Assembly (NCBI GenBank): GCA_016840645.1
Contig: JAEORY010000080.1
Span: 1 to 11,826, forward strand
Source: Candidatus Borrarchaeota archaeon
Lineage (GTDB): Archaea > Asgardarchaeota > Sifarchaeia > Borrarchaeales > Borrarchaeaceae
Reading direction: 5' to 3'
DNA: 11,826 nt
Shown: positions 5,177-11,826 of the stretch, one piece after another
Numbering within the stretch: the stretch's first letter is position 1
Layout of the letters: each line of letters starts with the position of its first letter
Translations under genes and position numbers: made by a program
Notes under the pieces: generated by a model
Databases searched by the model: none
Told to the model about the DNA's origin: nothing
What the model saw: the letters and a program-made list of their open reading frames with translations, nothing else

Positions 5177-6805
5177 ATGTCGAAAACTTTTGCGCGTGAT
5201 GCTACAGGTCTTGTCCGAGAGATTGGTTGGTTTACAGCTATGACAACTGTTATGTGCTATGTAATCGGCGGTGGTATCAATTTACACTCAGTTAGAGACT
5301 TTCCGGGTGCTGGATGGGGGGCTAATATTCCATTAGGCTTTGCAATTGGAGCTATTCCAGCAATTTGTACTGCATGGGCATTTGCGCTTCTTGCTACGTC
5401 TATGCCCCGTTCTGGTGGTCCATATGTGTGGGTATCCAGAGTTCTGGGTCCATACGCGGGTTTTGTCGCCTCCTGGGCTTGGTGGTTTGGAACAGCTACA
5501 GCTTACGGCTCATTAGCGGTTTGGGACGTCTGGTTCTGGGGATTATGTCTACAGTTAGCGGGCGCATCTACAAACAACGTTGCTACCTATAATGCGGGAA
5601 CCGTTATGGCCAATAATCCTGTTGCCTGGATTGTAATTGGGCTTATTATCTTAGTCATATTCTGGGCACTGGCAATAATGGGTGTTGACATCTATGGTAA
5701 GGTCCTTAATGCGATGTTTATAGTCGCCATTATTGGAAGCTTCATCACGATGGGCGTATATGCGGGTGCTATGATGGGCGGTGGAGAGGCTGCAATGGCC
5801 TCTGCTTGGAACTCCAGCCCGTTTGGAAATCCCGCCACTCAGTTCTACTATGCTAGCTATGACCAGGTAATGGCCGCTGGAGCGCCTGGATGGACCGCTC
5901 CGTTCTCATGGTCAGCTACGCTTACATTCATGGCTGTCGGTGCAATATGGGCTTACATCGGTTATACTGCTACCGCCTTCATTGGTGGTGAAGTAAAGAC
6001 ACCAAAGAGAAACATGCTCATTGGTTTAGGCCTAGGTACAGTCCTTATTGCAGTATTTTACGTGACTATCAGTGGATTGATGTACGGTTCAGTCGGGAAC
6101 TTCGTAAAGGCGTATGCCTATTGCGACGCCAATAGCATCGTAATAAACGGGAATACACCTTCTGTGGTCGCGGTGCTGCCAACATTTGCCGCAATTTTAG
6201 TGCATGGAAATCCAGCCGTAGCTGTGTACATAGCAATTACAGGCGCTATATGGCTGGCAAACGATATTCCGCCCTTCTTAATCACAAGCAGCAGAACGCT
6301 GTTTGCATGGGCGTTTGATAGGGCATTTCCGTTAAGATTTGCGGAGGTAAGCGACAGGTGGCACTCTCCCGTTTGGGCAATAAACCTGACAGCGTTCTTA
6401 GGTATCCTTGGAGTTTTCCAAACTACGGGTGAAGACATGGGTGTTACACCTATCCTAGGCACCTGGTTTGCAGTAGTAGCCACCCAGACTTTCATGGATG
6501 TTGTCATGATGTGGACTGGCTGCTTAACAGCAATGATGTTGCCATATATGCGAAAAGACTTATTCGAGAAGGGTGCGGCGTTTAAACTAGGACCAGTACC
6601 GCTTTTGGCGGTCTTAGGGTTCATTGGATTCGTCTCTAATACCTATGTCCTCGTAGTAAGCGGAGCAGCCACGGTACCTGGTGGTGTGCCTGTTATCATG
6701 GTTTGGTTCACGCTCTCGGTTATAGTATGGCTCTGGATGCAAACCAAGAACAGAGAAATGGGTATCGATGTCGATACAATATACGCGGAGATTCCGCCTG
6801 AATAG
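5177..6805 (+). CDS. APC-superfamily amino acid/amine permease
   Basis: 542 residues, almost entirely hydrophobic, with about 12 or more membrane helices. The first helix carries the glycine-rich unwound segment VIGGGINLHSV, the usual substrate-binding break in LeuT-fold APC carriers. Other family marks are MPRSGGPYVWVSRVLGPYAGF (helices 2-3), the conserved loop GGEVKTPKRN after helix 6, and SSRTLFAWAFDRAFP in the helix 8-9 region. The expected role is secondary uptake or exchange of an amino acid or related amine at the cytoplasmic membrane; the substrate cannot be predicted. I chose ATG 5177, preceded by GGGGA at a suitable distance, over the in-frame TTG at 5165. Base use is visibly richer in G and C than the neighbours, especially in the second half, which may reflect strong expression or a different origin. 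A long T-run follows the stop. Confidence 0.9.
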   Translation: MSKTFARDATGLVREIGWFTAMTTVMCYVIGGGINLHSVRDFPGAGWGANIPLGFAIGAIPAICTAWAFALLATSMPRSGGPYVWVSRVLGPYAGFVASWAWWFGTATAYGSLAVWDVWFWGLCLQLAGASTNNVATYNAGTVMANNPVAWIVIGLIILVIFWALAIMGVDIYGKVLNAMFIVAIIGSFITMGVYAGAMMGGGEAAMASAWNSSPFGNPATQFYYASYDQVMAAGAPGWTAPFSWSATLTFMAVGAIWAYIGYTATAFIGGEVKTPKRNMLIGLGLGTVLIAVFYVTISGLMYGSVGNFVKAYAYCDANSIVINGNTPSVVAVLPTFAAILVHGNPAVAVYIAITGAIWLANDIPPFLITSSRTLFAWAFDRAFPLRFAEVSDRWHSPVWAINLTAFLGILGVFQTTGEDMGVTPILGTWFAVVATQTFMDVVMMWTGCLTAMMLPYMRKDLFEKGAAFKLGPVPLLAVLGFIGFVSNTYVLVVSGAATVPGGVPVIMVWFTLSVIVWLWMQTKNREMGIDVDTIYAEIPPE

Positions 6806-6829
6806 CGATAGCGACAGCCTAGCTTAATC

Positions 6830-6853
6830 TCTCTTTTTCTTTTTTTTATTCTT
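6830..6853 (+). terminator. T-run terminator after the permease
   Basis: About 24 nt composed almost only of T and C, with runs of five and eight T, starts 25 nt after the permease stop. This is typical of archaeal intrinsic termination and separates the permease from the metallophosphoesterase. Confidence 0.6.
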
Positions 6854-7030
6854 ATGCAACAAAAATGAATCTGTGATCCTCTACTTTTTGCCGATTGAAC
6901 TTAAATTTCGTCATCGAAAAACCTTAAAAAAAAAATGTATTATTAGAGAGTGAATTCTAAAAAGATGCAACAAGTACTCAAGAAAACTGACACAGTGAGC
7001 ATAAGAATAGACCTATATGGAGGTAGTAAC

Positions 7031-7993
7031 ATGAAAAGAACCAGAATTTTCTTTACTACGGATGTACATGGATCAGAACAATGTTGGCGCAAATTTCTCA
7101 ATGTTACAACATTCTATAAAGAGATTGACGTAGCTCTACTTGGTGGGGATACTACGGGTAAGGTAATCGTCCCGATTGTTGAACAAAGCGACGGATCATG
7201 GAAGGCATCGTTTAATAAGGACTATCACATGAAGACCGAAGAGGAAATTCAAGAAGTAGAGAGAATCATCCGCTATTGTGGCTCATATCCCTTTCGAACT
7301 ACACCAGCTGGTGTGGAAGAACTTGAAAATGATAAAAAAGCATTAGATACGTTATTTGATGAGGTAATCGTTTCAGAAATTGAACGTTGGATGGAGTTGG
7401 TTGAGGAAAGGGTTCCAGAACATGTAAAAGTTATTGTAAACCCAGGTAACGATGATAGTTTTTTAATAGATGATGTTATCCGAAAGACTGAACGGGTCAT
7501 TTATCCTTTAGACGGCGTGATCTATCTCGACGATACTGAAAATCATCCAATGATAAGTTTAGAGTGGGTGAACCCAACACCTTGGAACTCTCCTAGAGAA
7601 TGTTCCGAAAAAAAATTACGGAAAAAAATCGATAAATTATTCGACATGGTCGACCCAGGTGATTATAGAAAATTAATTTGTAATTTTCACACCCCGCCAT
7701 ATGGTACCCGGCTCGATGAAGCACCGAAGCTGACCAAAGAACTAAAAACAATTCAAGTTGCTGGTCACCAACTTACCCAACCAGTAGGTAGTAAAGCCGT
7801 ACGCGAGGCAATTCTTAAAAATGAACCGTTACTTGGCATTCATGGACATATCCACGAATCCGCTGGAGCTGTAACGCTTGGCAAAACGCAACTTGTAAAC
7901 CCAGGTTCTGAATATGGTGAAGGTATCCTAAGGGGCTACATCATCGATTTGACAGAAGATGGCATTGAAAAGTTTTGGGGAACAAGAGGCTAA
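7031..7993 (+). CDS. Calcineurin-like metallophosphoesterase
   Basis: 320 residues from ATG 7031. The two-metal site motifs are all present: D11-x-H13 (TDVHG), GGD at 38-40, GND at 139-141 (the GNH/D motif, with Asp where His is common), FHTPPYGT with H220, IHGHIHES with H273 and H275, then NPGSEY (290-295). The enzyme should hydrolyse a phosphomonoester or phosphodiester in the cytosol; its substrate is unknown. A large insert (about 45-130), rich in charged helices, sits between GGD and GND and may form a substrate cap. The start is decided by GGAGGT (7019-7024) six bases before the ATG; an in-frame GTG at 6950 would add 27 poorly conserved-looking residues and has no such site. It lies 225 bp after the permease, behind a T-run, so it is probably transcribed separately. 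Confidence 0.9.
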   Translation: MKRTRIFFTTDVHGSEQCWRKFLNVTTFYKEIDVALLGGDTTGKVIVPIVEQSDGSWKASFNKDYHMKTEEEIQEVERIIRYCGSYPFRTTPAGVEELENDKKALDTLFDEVIVSEIERWMELVEERVPEHVKVIVNPGNDDSFLIDDVIRKTERVIYPLDGVIYLDDTENHPMISLEWVNPTPWNSPRECSEKKLRKKIDKLFDMVDPGDYRKLICNFHTPPYGTRLDEAPKLTKELKTIQVAGHQLTQPVGSKAVREAILKNEPLLGIHGHIHESAGAVTLGKTQLVNPGSEYGEGILRGYIIDLTEDGIEKFWGTRG

Positions 7994-8278
7994 ACTACAT
8001 CAAAGAGTAGAGGAACTTCCTGCTAAGTTAGTTCACAAACTTATCCCTATGAAAACTTGAAATAGTAATTGATAGCTAATAACGGCTAAACAAAATACTG
8101 AATACACCACTATTTTCGAAAAGCTAAATAATTCCCTCTTTCTATTCATAAAACCTTAACTTTATTATTATAAAGTGTGGACCATATACATAATTTCACA
8201 TCTGATTGCAGGTTAGTAGTTCAACAAGGCTGATAGTAAAAAACATTGGATACCAAAGTTAGCTTGTGAGGATTTAAT
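7994..8278. other. Intergenic region with TATA box for the two-TM protein
   Basis: 285 bp with no supported gene. The AT-rich palindrome CTTTAT-TATT-ATAAAG (8160-8175) contains a TATA-like box about 110 nt before the next start and could drive it; ACCATATACATAA (8180-8192) is an alternative closer box. GTGAGG (8266-8271) is the ribosome-binding site of the next gene. No hairpin terminator for the phosphoesterase stands out. Confidence 0.4.
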
Positions 8279-8980
8279 TTGAGTAAAAAGACCTATGAAA
8301 AAGATAAAATCATTTCCACCAGAAGCTTAGGAGCGGTAGCTGCTGTTTTACTTGTAATAGGCGTGTTTATAATTATTGCGTACCCCTATATCGGAATTTC
8401 TATGATTTTTATAGGTATTGGATCGCTTATCTATACAATAAAGAGTCAAAGAGGCACAATTGAAACGCTCGCCGAAGAGGATTTCGTCGATTACTTAAGA
8501 ACAAGAGTTAAGAAAAATAAAGGCATCGCAATCTGGTATGACATAGAGGAAGACGTGTCTCTCTATAAAGCTAAGGCTAGGTATCTTCTTACAGGTAATA
8601 CTGGGAAGGCTGATGGTGTATTCCTCGCGCGCATAGCGGCTGTAATGACACCACAGTGGGACGTAGTTACCATGATTTTCGATTTTGAAGACTGGGTGAC
8701 AAAGTCAAATATAGTCGATGTTGTCAAATCTGCAGAAAGATATATGCTGGAAAAAAAGTTGAAATTTGCGTTCGTTATTGTAAATGGACGCGGATTTGAG
8801 CGTCCAGCAAAAGACGTTACTTTGGATGTTAGAACACGGGAAATCGGATTGGTACTTACCGACTCAAAGCGCAAAATCGTAGTGCGGGCAGATACATGGT
8901 TAAGCAAACAAATCCTCAAAATGATAAAACTCAAGGATTTCAAGACGCTGACGACGAAAAGAGAGTTTGAGTTTGATTAA
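8279..8980 (+). CDS. Unknown membrane protein: two N-terminal TM helices plus cytosolic domain
   Basis: I do not recognise the family. 233 residues. A basic N-terminus (1-15) precedes two hydrophobic helices, about 16-34 and 37-54, joined by a tight turn (AYPYIG), so both ends should be cytosolic. Residues 60-233 form a mixed alpha/beta domain with several predicted strands (IAIWYDI, VVTMIFDF, FAFVIVNG, IGLVLTD, KIVVRAD), a pattern that would suit a nuclease-like or Rossmann-like fold, though no catalytic motif can be named. The start is TTG 8279, supported by GTGAGG seven bases upstream; there is no ATG nearby in frame. It is convergent with the nucleotidyltransferase-like gene, and the 39 bp between the stops offer no clear terminator. 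It is preceded by its own promoter region and appears monocistronic. Confidence 0.75.
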   Translation: MSKKTYEKDKIISTRSLGAVAAVLLVIGVFIIIAYPYIGISMIFIGIGSLIYTIKSQRGTIETLAEEDFVDYLRTRVKKNKGIAIWYDIEEDVSLYKAKARYLLTGNTGKADGVFLARIAAVMTPQWDVVTMIFDFEDWVTKSNIVDVVKSAERYMLEKKLKFAFVIVNGRGFERPAKDVTLDVRTREIGLVLTDSKRKIVVRADTWLSKQILKMIKLKDFKTLTTKREFEFD

Positions 8981-9019
8981 CTGATTGATGGCCTCATTAA
9001 ATAAAGCCAGAATGATTTT

Positions 9020-10234
9020 TTAGTTGCCTTCAAAAATTTCTGGTGTTTCCACGTCAAGGTTCCACCAAGGTTTACTCCACTTTTTGTCAGACTTAGGAAG
9101 TTGTTCTAATAAGTCTTCAATTTTGGTCGTAATATCGGATATTTGACTGGGTGATGCTCCGGTTGATTCAAGAAAATCTTTATTATGTAAGATATTCGCT
9201 AGGTTTAAGCGAACAGTTTTAAGGATTTTTTTGTCCGAGAGGATTCGCTTCAACTTTTCTACATCAATTGCTTCTGGCCCTTCACCAAGAGGATGATCAA
9301 GGAAGGCTGCACTTACATCTTTTATATCTTTCTTTTCCATTCCTATGACAATCTTATCTTTATTATAATGATCGTAGTGAAGTTGCCTATATAATACTCC
9401 TGCTTGTTCTAGCTCAGGAATGACATCCTTGTCCATGTCCATGATAAATTGGCATTTCGTGGCGATCATTTTTTCTAGACCAATAGTATATAACAGTTTT
9501 TTCTGGTCTTCTTTGAGTTCATCCTCGACATTAACCGTGTGCCTCATATCAATTTCATTCGTCAGGATATCCATAACTTCCACTGTCGGAAGGTCATTTT
9601 CATTACCTAATGTTTTGATCGAACGTACGCGATGACGTCTTCCGCGCCTCTGCATGGTAAAGATTTTGTCACTGGTACTTATAAAGTGCAGGAACATCGT
9701 TCCATAAAGATCACCGAGCACAAGAAGGAGTTTTCTTATCTCGCCTCCCTGTTTTCTGGGTACAACGATATCAATATCATGGAGGACCCTTTCAAAGACG
9801 CCACCTGCGTTACAACTTGGACAGTGGAGTTTAAATGCGCCCCCGCCAAAAATAAGTATATTTAAGGGTTTATTGGAAATTCTTTTCGGAACCACGTCAG
9901 GAAATTCTGTGTGAAGTTGATGGGCATTTCTTGCCGCTTTTAACATAACTAATGAGGCTTTTATTGGCAAATAATCTAAATCTACATAGGAAGGTATACC
10001 TAACTCATCCCTTATTTTAGGAAATTCTTCAGGTTTCACCTTTGAGTTTAAAGGCAGCTCAACTTCTACTCGATAAATGCCACCTGGTTCCTCATAGAGT
10101 ACGATTTTCTCATTAGTAGGCATTTCTATCAACCTAATTGCAATCTCTTCAATGAAATTTGACATTGGTGCGTCAAAGATGACGATGTGAACGTTCCTAA
10201 TATATTTTAAACCATTAAAATAGAACCCTATCAA
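9020..10234 (-). CDS. Putative nucleotidyltransferase-fold protein (AbiEii-like) with CxxC insertion
   Basis: 404 residues from TTG 10234; an internal ATG at 10165 would give 381, and neither has a Shine-Dalgarno site. Residues 124-157 read like a Pol-beta/MNT-type core: strand and glycine turn (ILIFGGGAFKL), then HDIDIVV with the paired acidic residues, and a third acidic strand TVEVMDIL at 217-224. LEKMIATKCQFI (253-264) resembles the ATKL helix of AbiEii-type toxins, and KKDIKDVSAAF (301-311) the following KD-x-x-D motif. Unusually, HCPSCNAGG (137-145) is inserted between the glycine turn and the DxD, where a metal-binding knuckle could sit. The N-terminal 110 residues and the helical C-terminus (325-404) are unrecognised. 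No AbiEi-type antitoxin is adjacent. Possible roles are RNA, protein or small-molecule nucleotidylation; the assignment rests on motif reading only. Confidence 0.6.
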   Translation of the reverse strand: MIGFYFNGLKYIRNVHIVIFDAPMSNFIEEIAIRLIEMPTNEKIVLYEEPGGIYRVEVELPLNSKVKPEEFPKIRDELGIPSYVDLDYLPIKASLVMLKAARNAHQLHTEFPDVVPKRISNKPLNILIFGGGAFKLHCPSCNAGGVFERVLHDIDIVVPRKQGGEIRKLLLVLGDLYGTMFLHFISTSDKIFTMQRRGRRHRVRSIKTLGNENDLPTVEVMDILTNEIDMRHTVNVEDELKEDQKKLLYTIGLEKMIATKCQFIMDMDKDVIPELEQAGVLYRQLHYDHYNKDKIVIGMEKKDIKDVSAAFLDHPLGEGPEAIDVEKLKRILSDKKILKTVRLNLANILHNKDFLESTGASPSQISDITTKIEDLLEQLPKSDKKWSKPWWNLDVETPEIFEGN

Positions 10235-10309
10235 TATTAAATTTTCAAATATTAAAGTATGCTTATAGTAATAACGTGTTTACTAGAACCTCACGGAATA
10301 TCAACGGCT

Positions 10310-10519
10310 TTACCGCGTGAGAAATACAAACACAACTACGACTACTAATGCACCAATAATTGCGAGCAGTTGATACTGCTGACGCCTTTTAAACTTGTTA
10401 TAGTCTATTTCACACTCTGGTGAGCAATATTCTCGCCCAAACGGGACAGAAACACCACAGTTTTTACAATGTGTATGTTTTAAGAGCCCTTCTGGTTTTT
10501 TAATACGTTTTGTACTCAT
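10310..10519 (-). CDS. DUF2116-type Zn-ribbon, single-TM protein
   Basis: 69 residues. A basic start is followed by a compact zinc ribbon, HTHCKNCG with C18 and C21, then YCSPEC with C32 and C36, a linker rich in Lys/Arg/Gln (42-48), and a hydrophobic tail helix (about 49-67) ending in a short basic tag. This is the layout of the archaeal DUF2116 family: a cytosolic zinc finger anchored by a C-terminal membrane helix. Function is unknown; proposed roles would be membrane tethering of a complex. It has its own TATA box upstream and lies 135 bp after the JAMM protease gene on the same strand. Confidence 0.88.
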   Translation of the reverse strand: MSTKRIKKPEGLLKHTHCKNCGVSVPFGREYCSPECEIDYNKFKRRQQYQLLAIIGALVVVVVFVFLTR

Positions 10520-10569
10520 TGTTCATCTGTCCTTCCAATTTCTAGCTCATCCATATGTGTCACACGTTC

Positions 10570-10577
10570 TATATAAA
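10570..10577 (-). promoter_or_regulatory. TATA box of the DUF2116 gene
   Basis: On the complement the sequence reads TTTATATA about 50 nt before the DUF2116 start codon, an excellent archaeal TATA match in an otherwise ordinary stretch. Initiation would be near 10548, leaving a leader of roughly 28 nt. This indicates that DUF2116 can be expressed independently of the JAMM gene. Confidence 0.5.
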
Positions 10578-10654
10578 TTGTAAGTGCTTTGCCTGAAATC
10601 TTTCAGAATCAATCAAAATGGGTATACGACATGTTTCTGTTGTCGAAACTTAGA

Positions 10655-11092
10655 TTAGGTTATTTTCAATTTGACGTCAAAAAGTTTTTCGTCATACCAC
10701 TGAAAAGCTTTCATGTTCATTTTCTTCTCTTCTCGGTTGAGAGATTGAATTATTATCCACACATTTTGATGTAACTTCATGTATTCAAGATCCCATGGTG
10801 ATGGATTCGGCTGTGCTGGATGTGAATGAAAGATTCCTAAGAATTCAAGTCCTGACTCTTCGGCAGATATAAGAATGGTATAAAACAACTCAGGATCGAT
10901 GTAAAATCTCACAGTAGGATTTTCTGCACTATTTTCGGTTTCAATAACGTCGCGAATTATAGCTTTGTTATTATCGATATGACCAAATAGAACTCCGCAT
11001 CCTTCCAGTGGATAACTTTTTCTTGCTACTTCTAGCATTTTCCTGTGCAAATTCTTCGTTAATACGACCTCTTCGAAAAGGGGCAAGAACAT
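10655..11092 (-). CDS. JAMM/MPN+ zinc metalloprotease (deubiquitinase/deSAMPylase-like)
   Basis: 145 residues, a stand-alone MPN+ domain. The zinc-site set is complete: the catalytic Glu in YPLEGCG (E30), HSH at 89-91, and S98-x2-D101 in PSPWD. The gap between the second His and the Ser is six residues, where the textbook JAMM pattern has seven. Family members hydrolyse isopeptide bonds of ubiquitin or ubiquitin-like modifiers (SAMP, Urm1) or trim sulfur-carrier proteins in cysteine or molybdopterin synthesis; archaeal homologues are mostly deSAMPylases. No ubiquitin-like, E1 or proteasome gene is visible nearby to choose between these. ATG 11092 with AAGG six bases upstream is preferred over the TTG at 11098. 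It begins 18 bp after the stop of a TnpB-like gene on the same strand. Confidence 0.88.
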   Translation of the reverse strand: MFLPLFEEVVLTKNLHRKMLEVARKSYPLEGCGVLFGHIDNNKAIIRDVIETENSAENPTVRFYIDPELFYTILISAEESGLEFLGIFHSHPAQPNPSPWDLEYMKLHQNVWIIIQSLNREEKKMNMKAFQWYDEKLFDVKLKIT

Positions 11093-11110
11093 CGCCAACC
11101 TTACAATTAT

Positions 11111-11826
11111 TTACAAAACTGCGGAATGATTGATAAAATGCCACGTTTTGTGATAATCATCAATCTTTCCGTTGGCGGAAAGACCAGCCTTAAGGTTATC
11201 AAGCTGTGCGCTCGTCACCGAGTTCAAGACATGCTTCATTATTACTGATTTTTGCAGTATTTCGACAGTCTTGAAGGAGGTTATCCCGCTGTTCTTGAAG
11301 AGGTCATGGATTTGTGACCATCTACGGTAAGGACTATCCTGTTTCACACGGGGCTCGATGAACTCCCCGACTTGTGAGAGCACCCAATCGTAGATGGCTG
11401 GAAGTGCTTCCTTGAAACCCAAGCCTCTTCGAGTTATTACACAACTTGCTAAGTGATGGACTGACAAATTATGTAATCGTGAATATTTGTATTTCCCTAT
11501 TATAGAGGTGTATCCAGGAAATACCTTTCGAAAGGACACACCGCGCTTTTTACACTTTCTCTCTAACAGTTGCAGGGCGGTGGTCTTCATATCGTTTAAT
11601 TTTCGATTGCGTTTTGTATTATAGGAAAATTCTTGGTCGAATTGTAAGTCCTCGACCACGATGCCCTTGCCTTTATTAATGCAGTAATTGACGATTTTAT
11701 CCATCTTGTAGGAGATATAATTGTTACGTTTGTCAGTTCGATAGCTGTGCTGATTGCCAAACGAGATGCTATGATAAGAGAGTAGTTTGCCTTGTTTATC
11801 CACATTGGTTAACGCCGCAAAATTAT
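11111..11826 (-). CDS. TnpB-like IS200/IS605 accessory protein, 5' part beyond the window
   Basis: The frame is open to the right edge, so this is the C-terminal part only. NFAALTNVDKQGKLL at the edge matches the strand following the RuvC-I aspartate of TnpB, which would lie just outside. RuvC-II is present as GIVVEDLQFD with its Glu. The next block, FPGYTSIIGKYKYSRLHNLS then SVHHLASCVITRRGLGF, corresponds to the NPAYTS...G region of TnpB, but the Cys4 zinc finger and the DRDxNAA motif with the third catalytic Asp are missing. This is the layout of the divergent 'TnpB-related' branch rather than of simple damage. About 100 residues follow that I do not recognise. The frame is intact. No IS right-end hairpin appears between its stop and the JAMM gene 18 bp on. 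Confidence 0.8.
   Translation of the reverse strand, partial: NFAALTNVDKQGKLLSYHSISFGNQHSYRTDKRNNYISYKMDKIVNYCINKGKGIVVEDLQFDQEFSYNTKRNRKLNDMKTTALQLLERKCKKRGVSFRKVFPGYTSIIGKYKYSRLHNLSVHHLASCVITRRGLGFKEALPAIYDWVLSQVGEFIEPRVKQDSPYRRWSQIHDLFKNSGITSFKTVEILQKSVIMKHVLNSVTSAQLDNLKAGLSANGKIDDYHKTWHFINHSAVL

Noticed and set aside
6950..7030. Longer form of the metallophosphoesterase starting at GTG 6950
   Set aside because: The ATG at 7031 has an ideal GGAGGT site, and the core fold begins directly after it (RIFFTTDVHG).
1..11826. CRISPR array, rRNA or prophage genes
   Set aside because: No regularly spaced repeats, rRNA signature segments or phage structural genes were seen on either strand.

Overview
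The window looks archaeal. It carries a DUF2116 Zn-ribbon membrane protein, a COG2229-type GTPase with a helical/winged-helix-like tail, a Dpm1-like soluble glycosyltransferase, a stand-alone JAMM/MPN+ metalloprotease, TTTATATA-type TATA boxes, T-run terminators, and an AT-rich genome with mixed ATG/TTG starts and good Shine-Dalgarno sites. An Asgard or TACK-like lineage fits, but no rRNA, tRNA or ribosomal protein is present, so the assignment is an inference.

Layout. Both edges carry IS200/IS605-related material: a hairpin-bearing right-end-like sequence (about 1-180) just before kynureninase (kynU, +), and a 5'-truncated TnpB-like gene entering from the right edge (-). Between them are a short candidate structured RNA (1471-1552); a small zinc-motif protein of unknown function (-); a Dpm1-like glycosyltransferase plus SAM-methyltransferase operon (-); a GTPase with a substituted catalytic Gln position (-); a 500-bp divergent promoter region rich in palindromes; an APC-family permease (+); a metallophosphoesterase (+); an orphan two-TM protein (+); and a leftward group of TnpB-like, JAMM protease, DUF2116 and a nucleotidyltransferase-like (AbiEii-like) protein with a CxxC insertion.

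How the genes work together. Only three groupings are supported. The glycosyltransferase and methyltransferase are 16 bp apart, each with its own ribosome-binding site, and look like a glycan/lipid modification pair. The GTPase and permease are divergent, each with inverted repeats around its TATA box, which suggests tight regulation. The JAMM protease and DUF2116 genes are co-directional, though DUF2116 also has its own TATA box. No other kynurenine-pathway gene accompanies kynU. No complete, obviously new multi-gene system is visible. The most distinctive items are the GTPase with its double-palindrome promoter, the zinc-knuckle nucleotidyltransferase-like protein, the closed 82-nt element after kynU, and the IS-end-like sequences.
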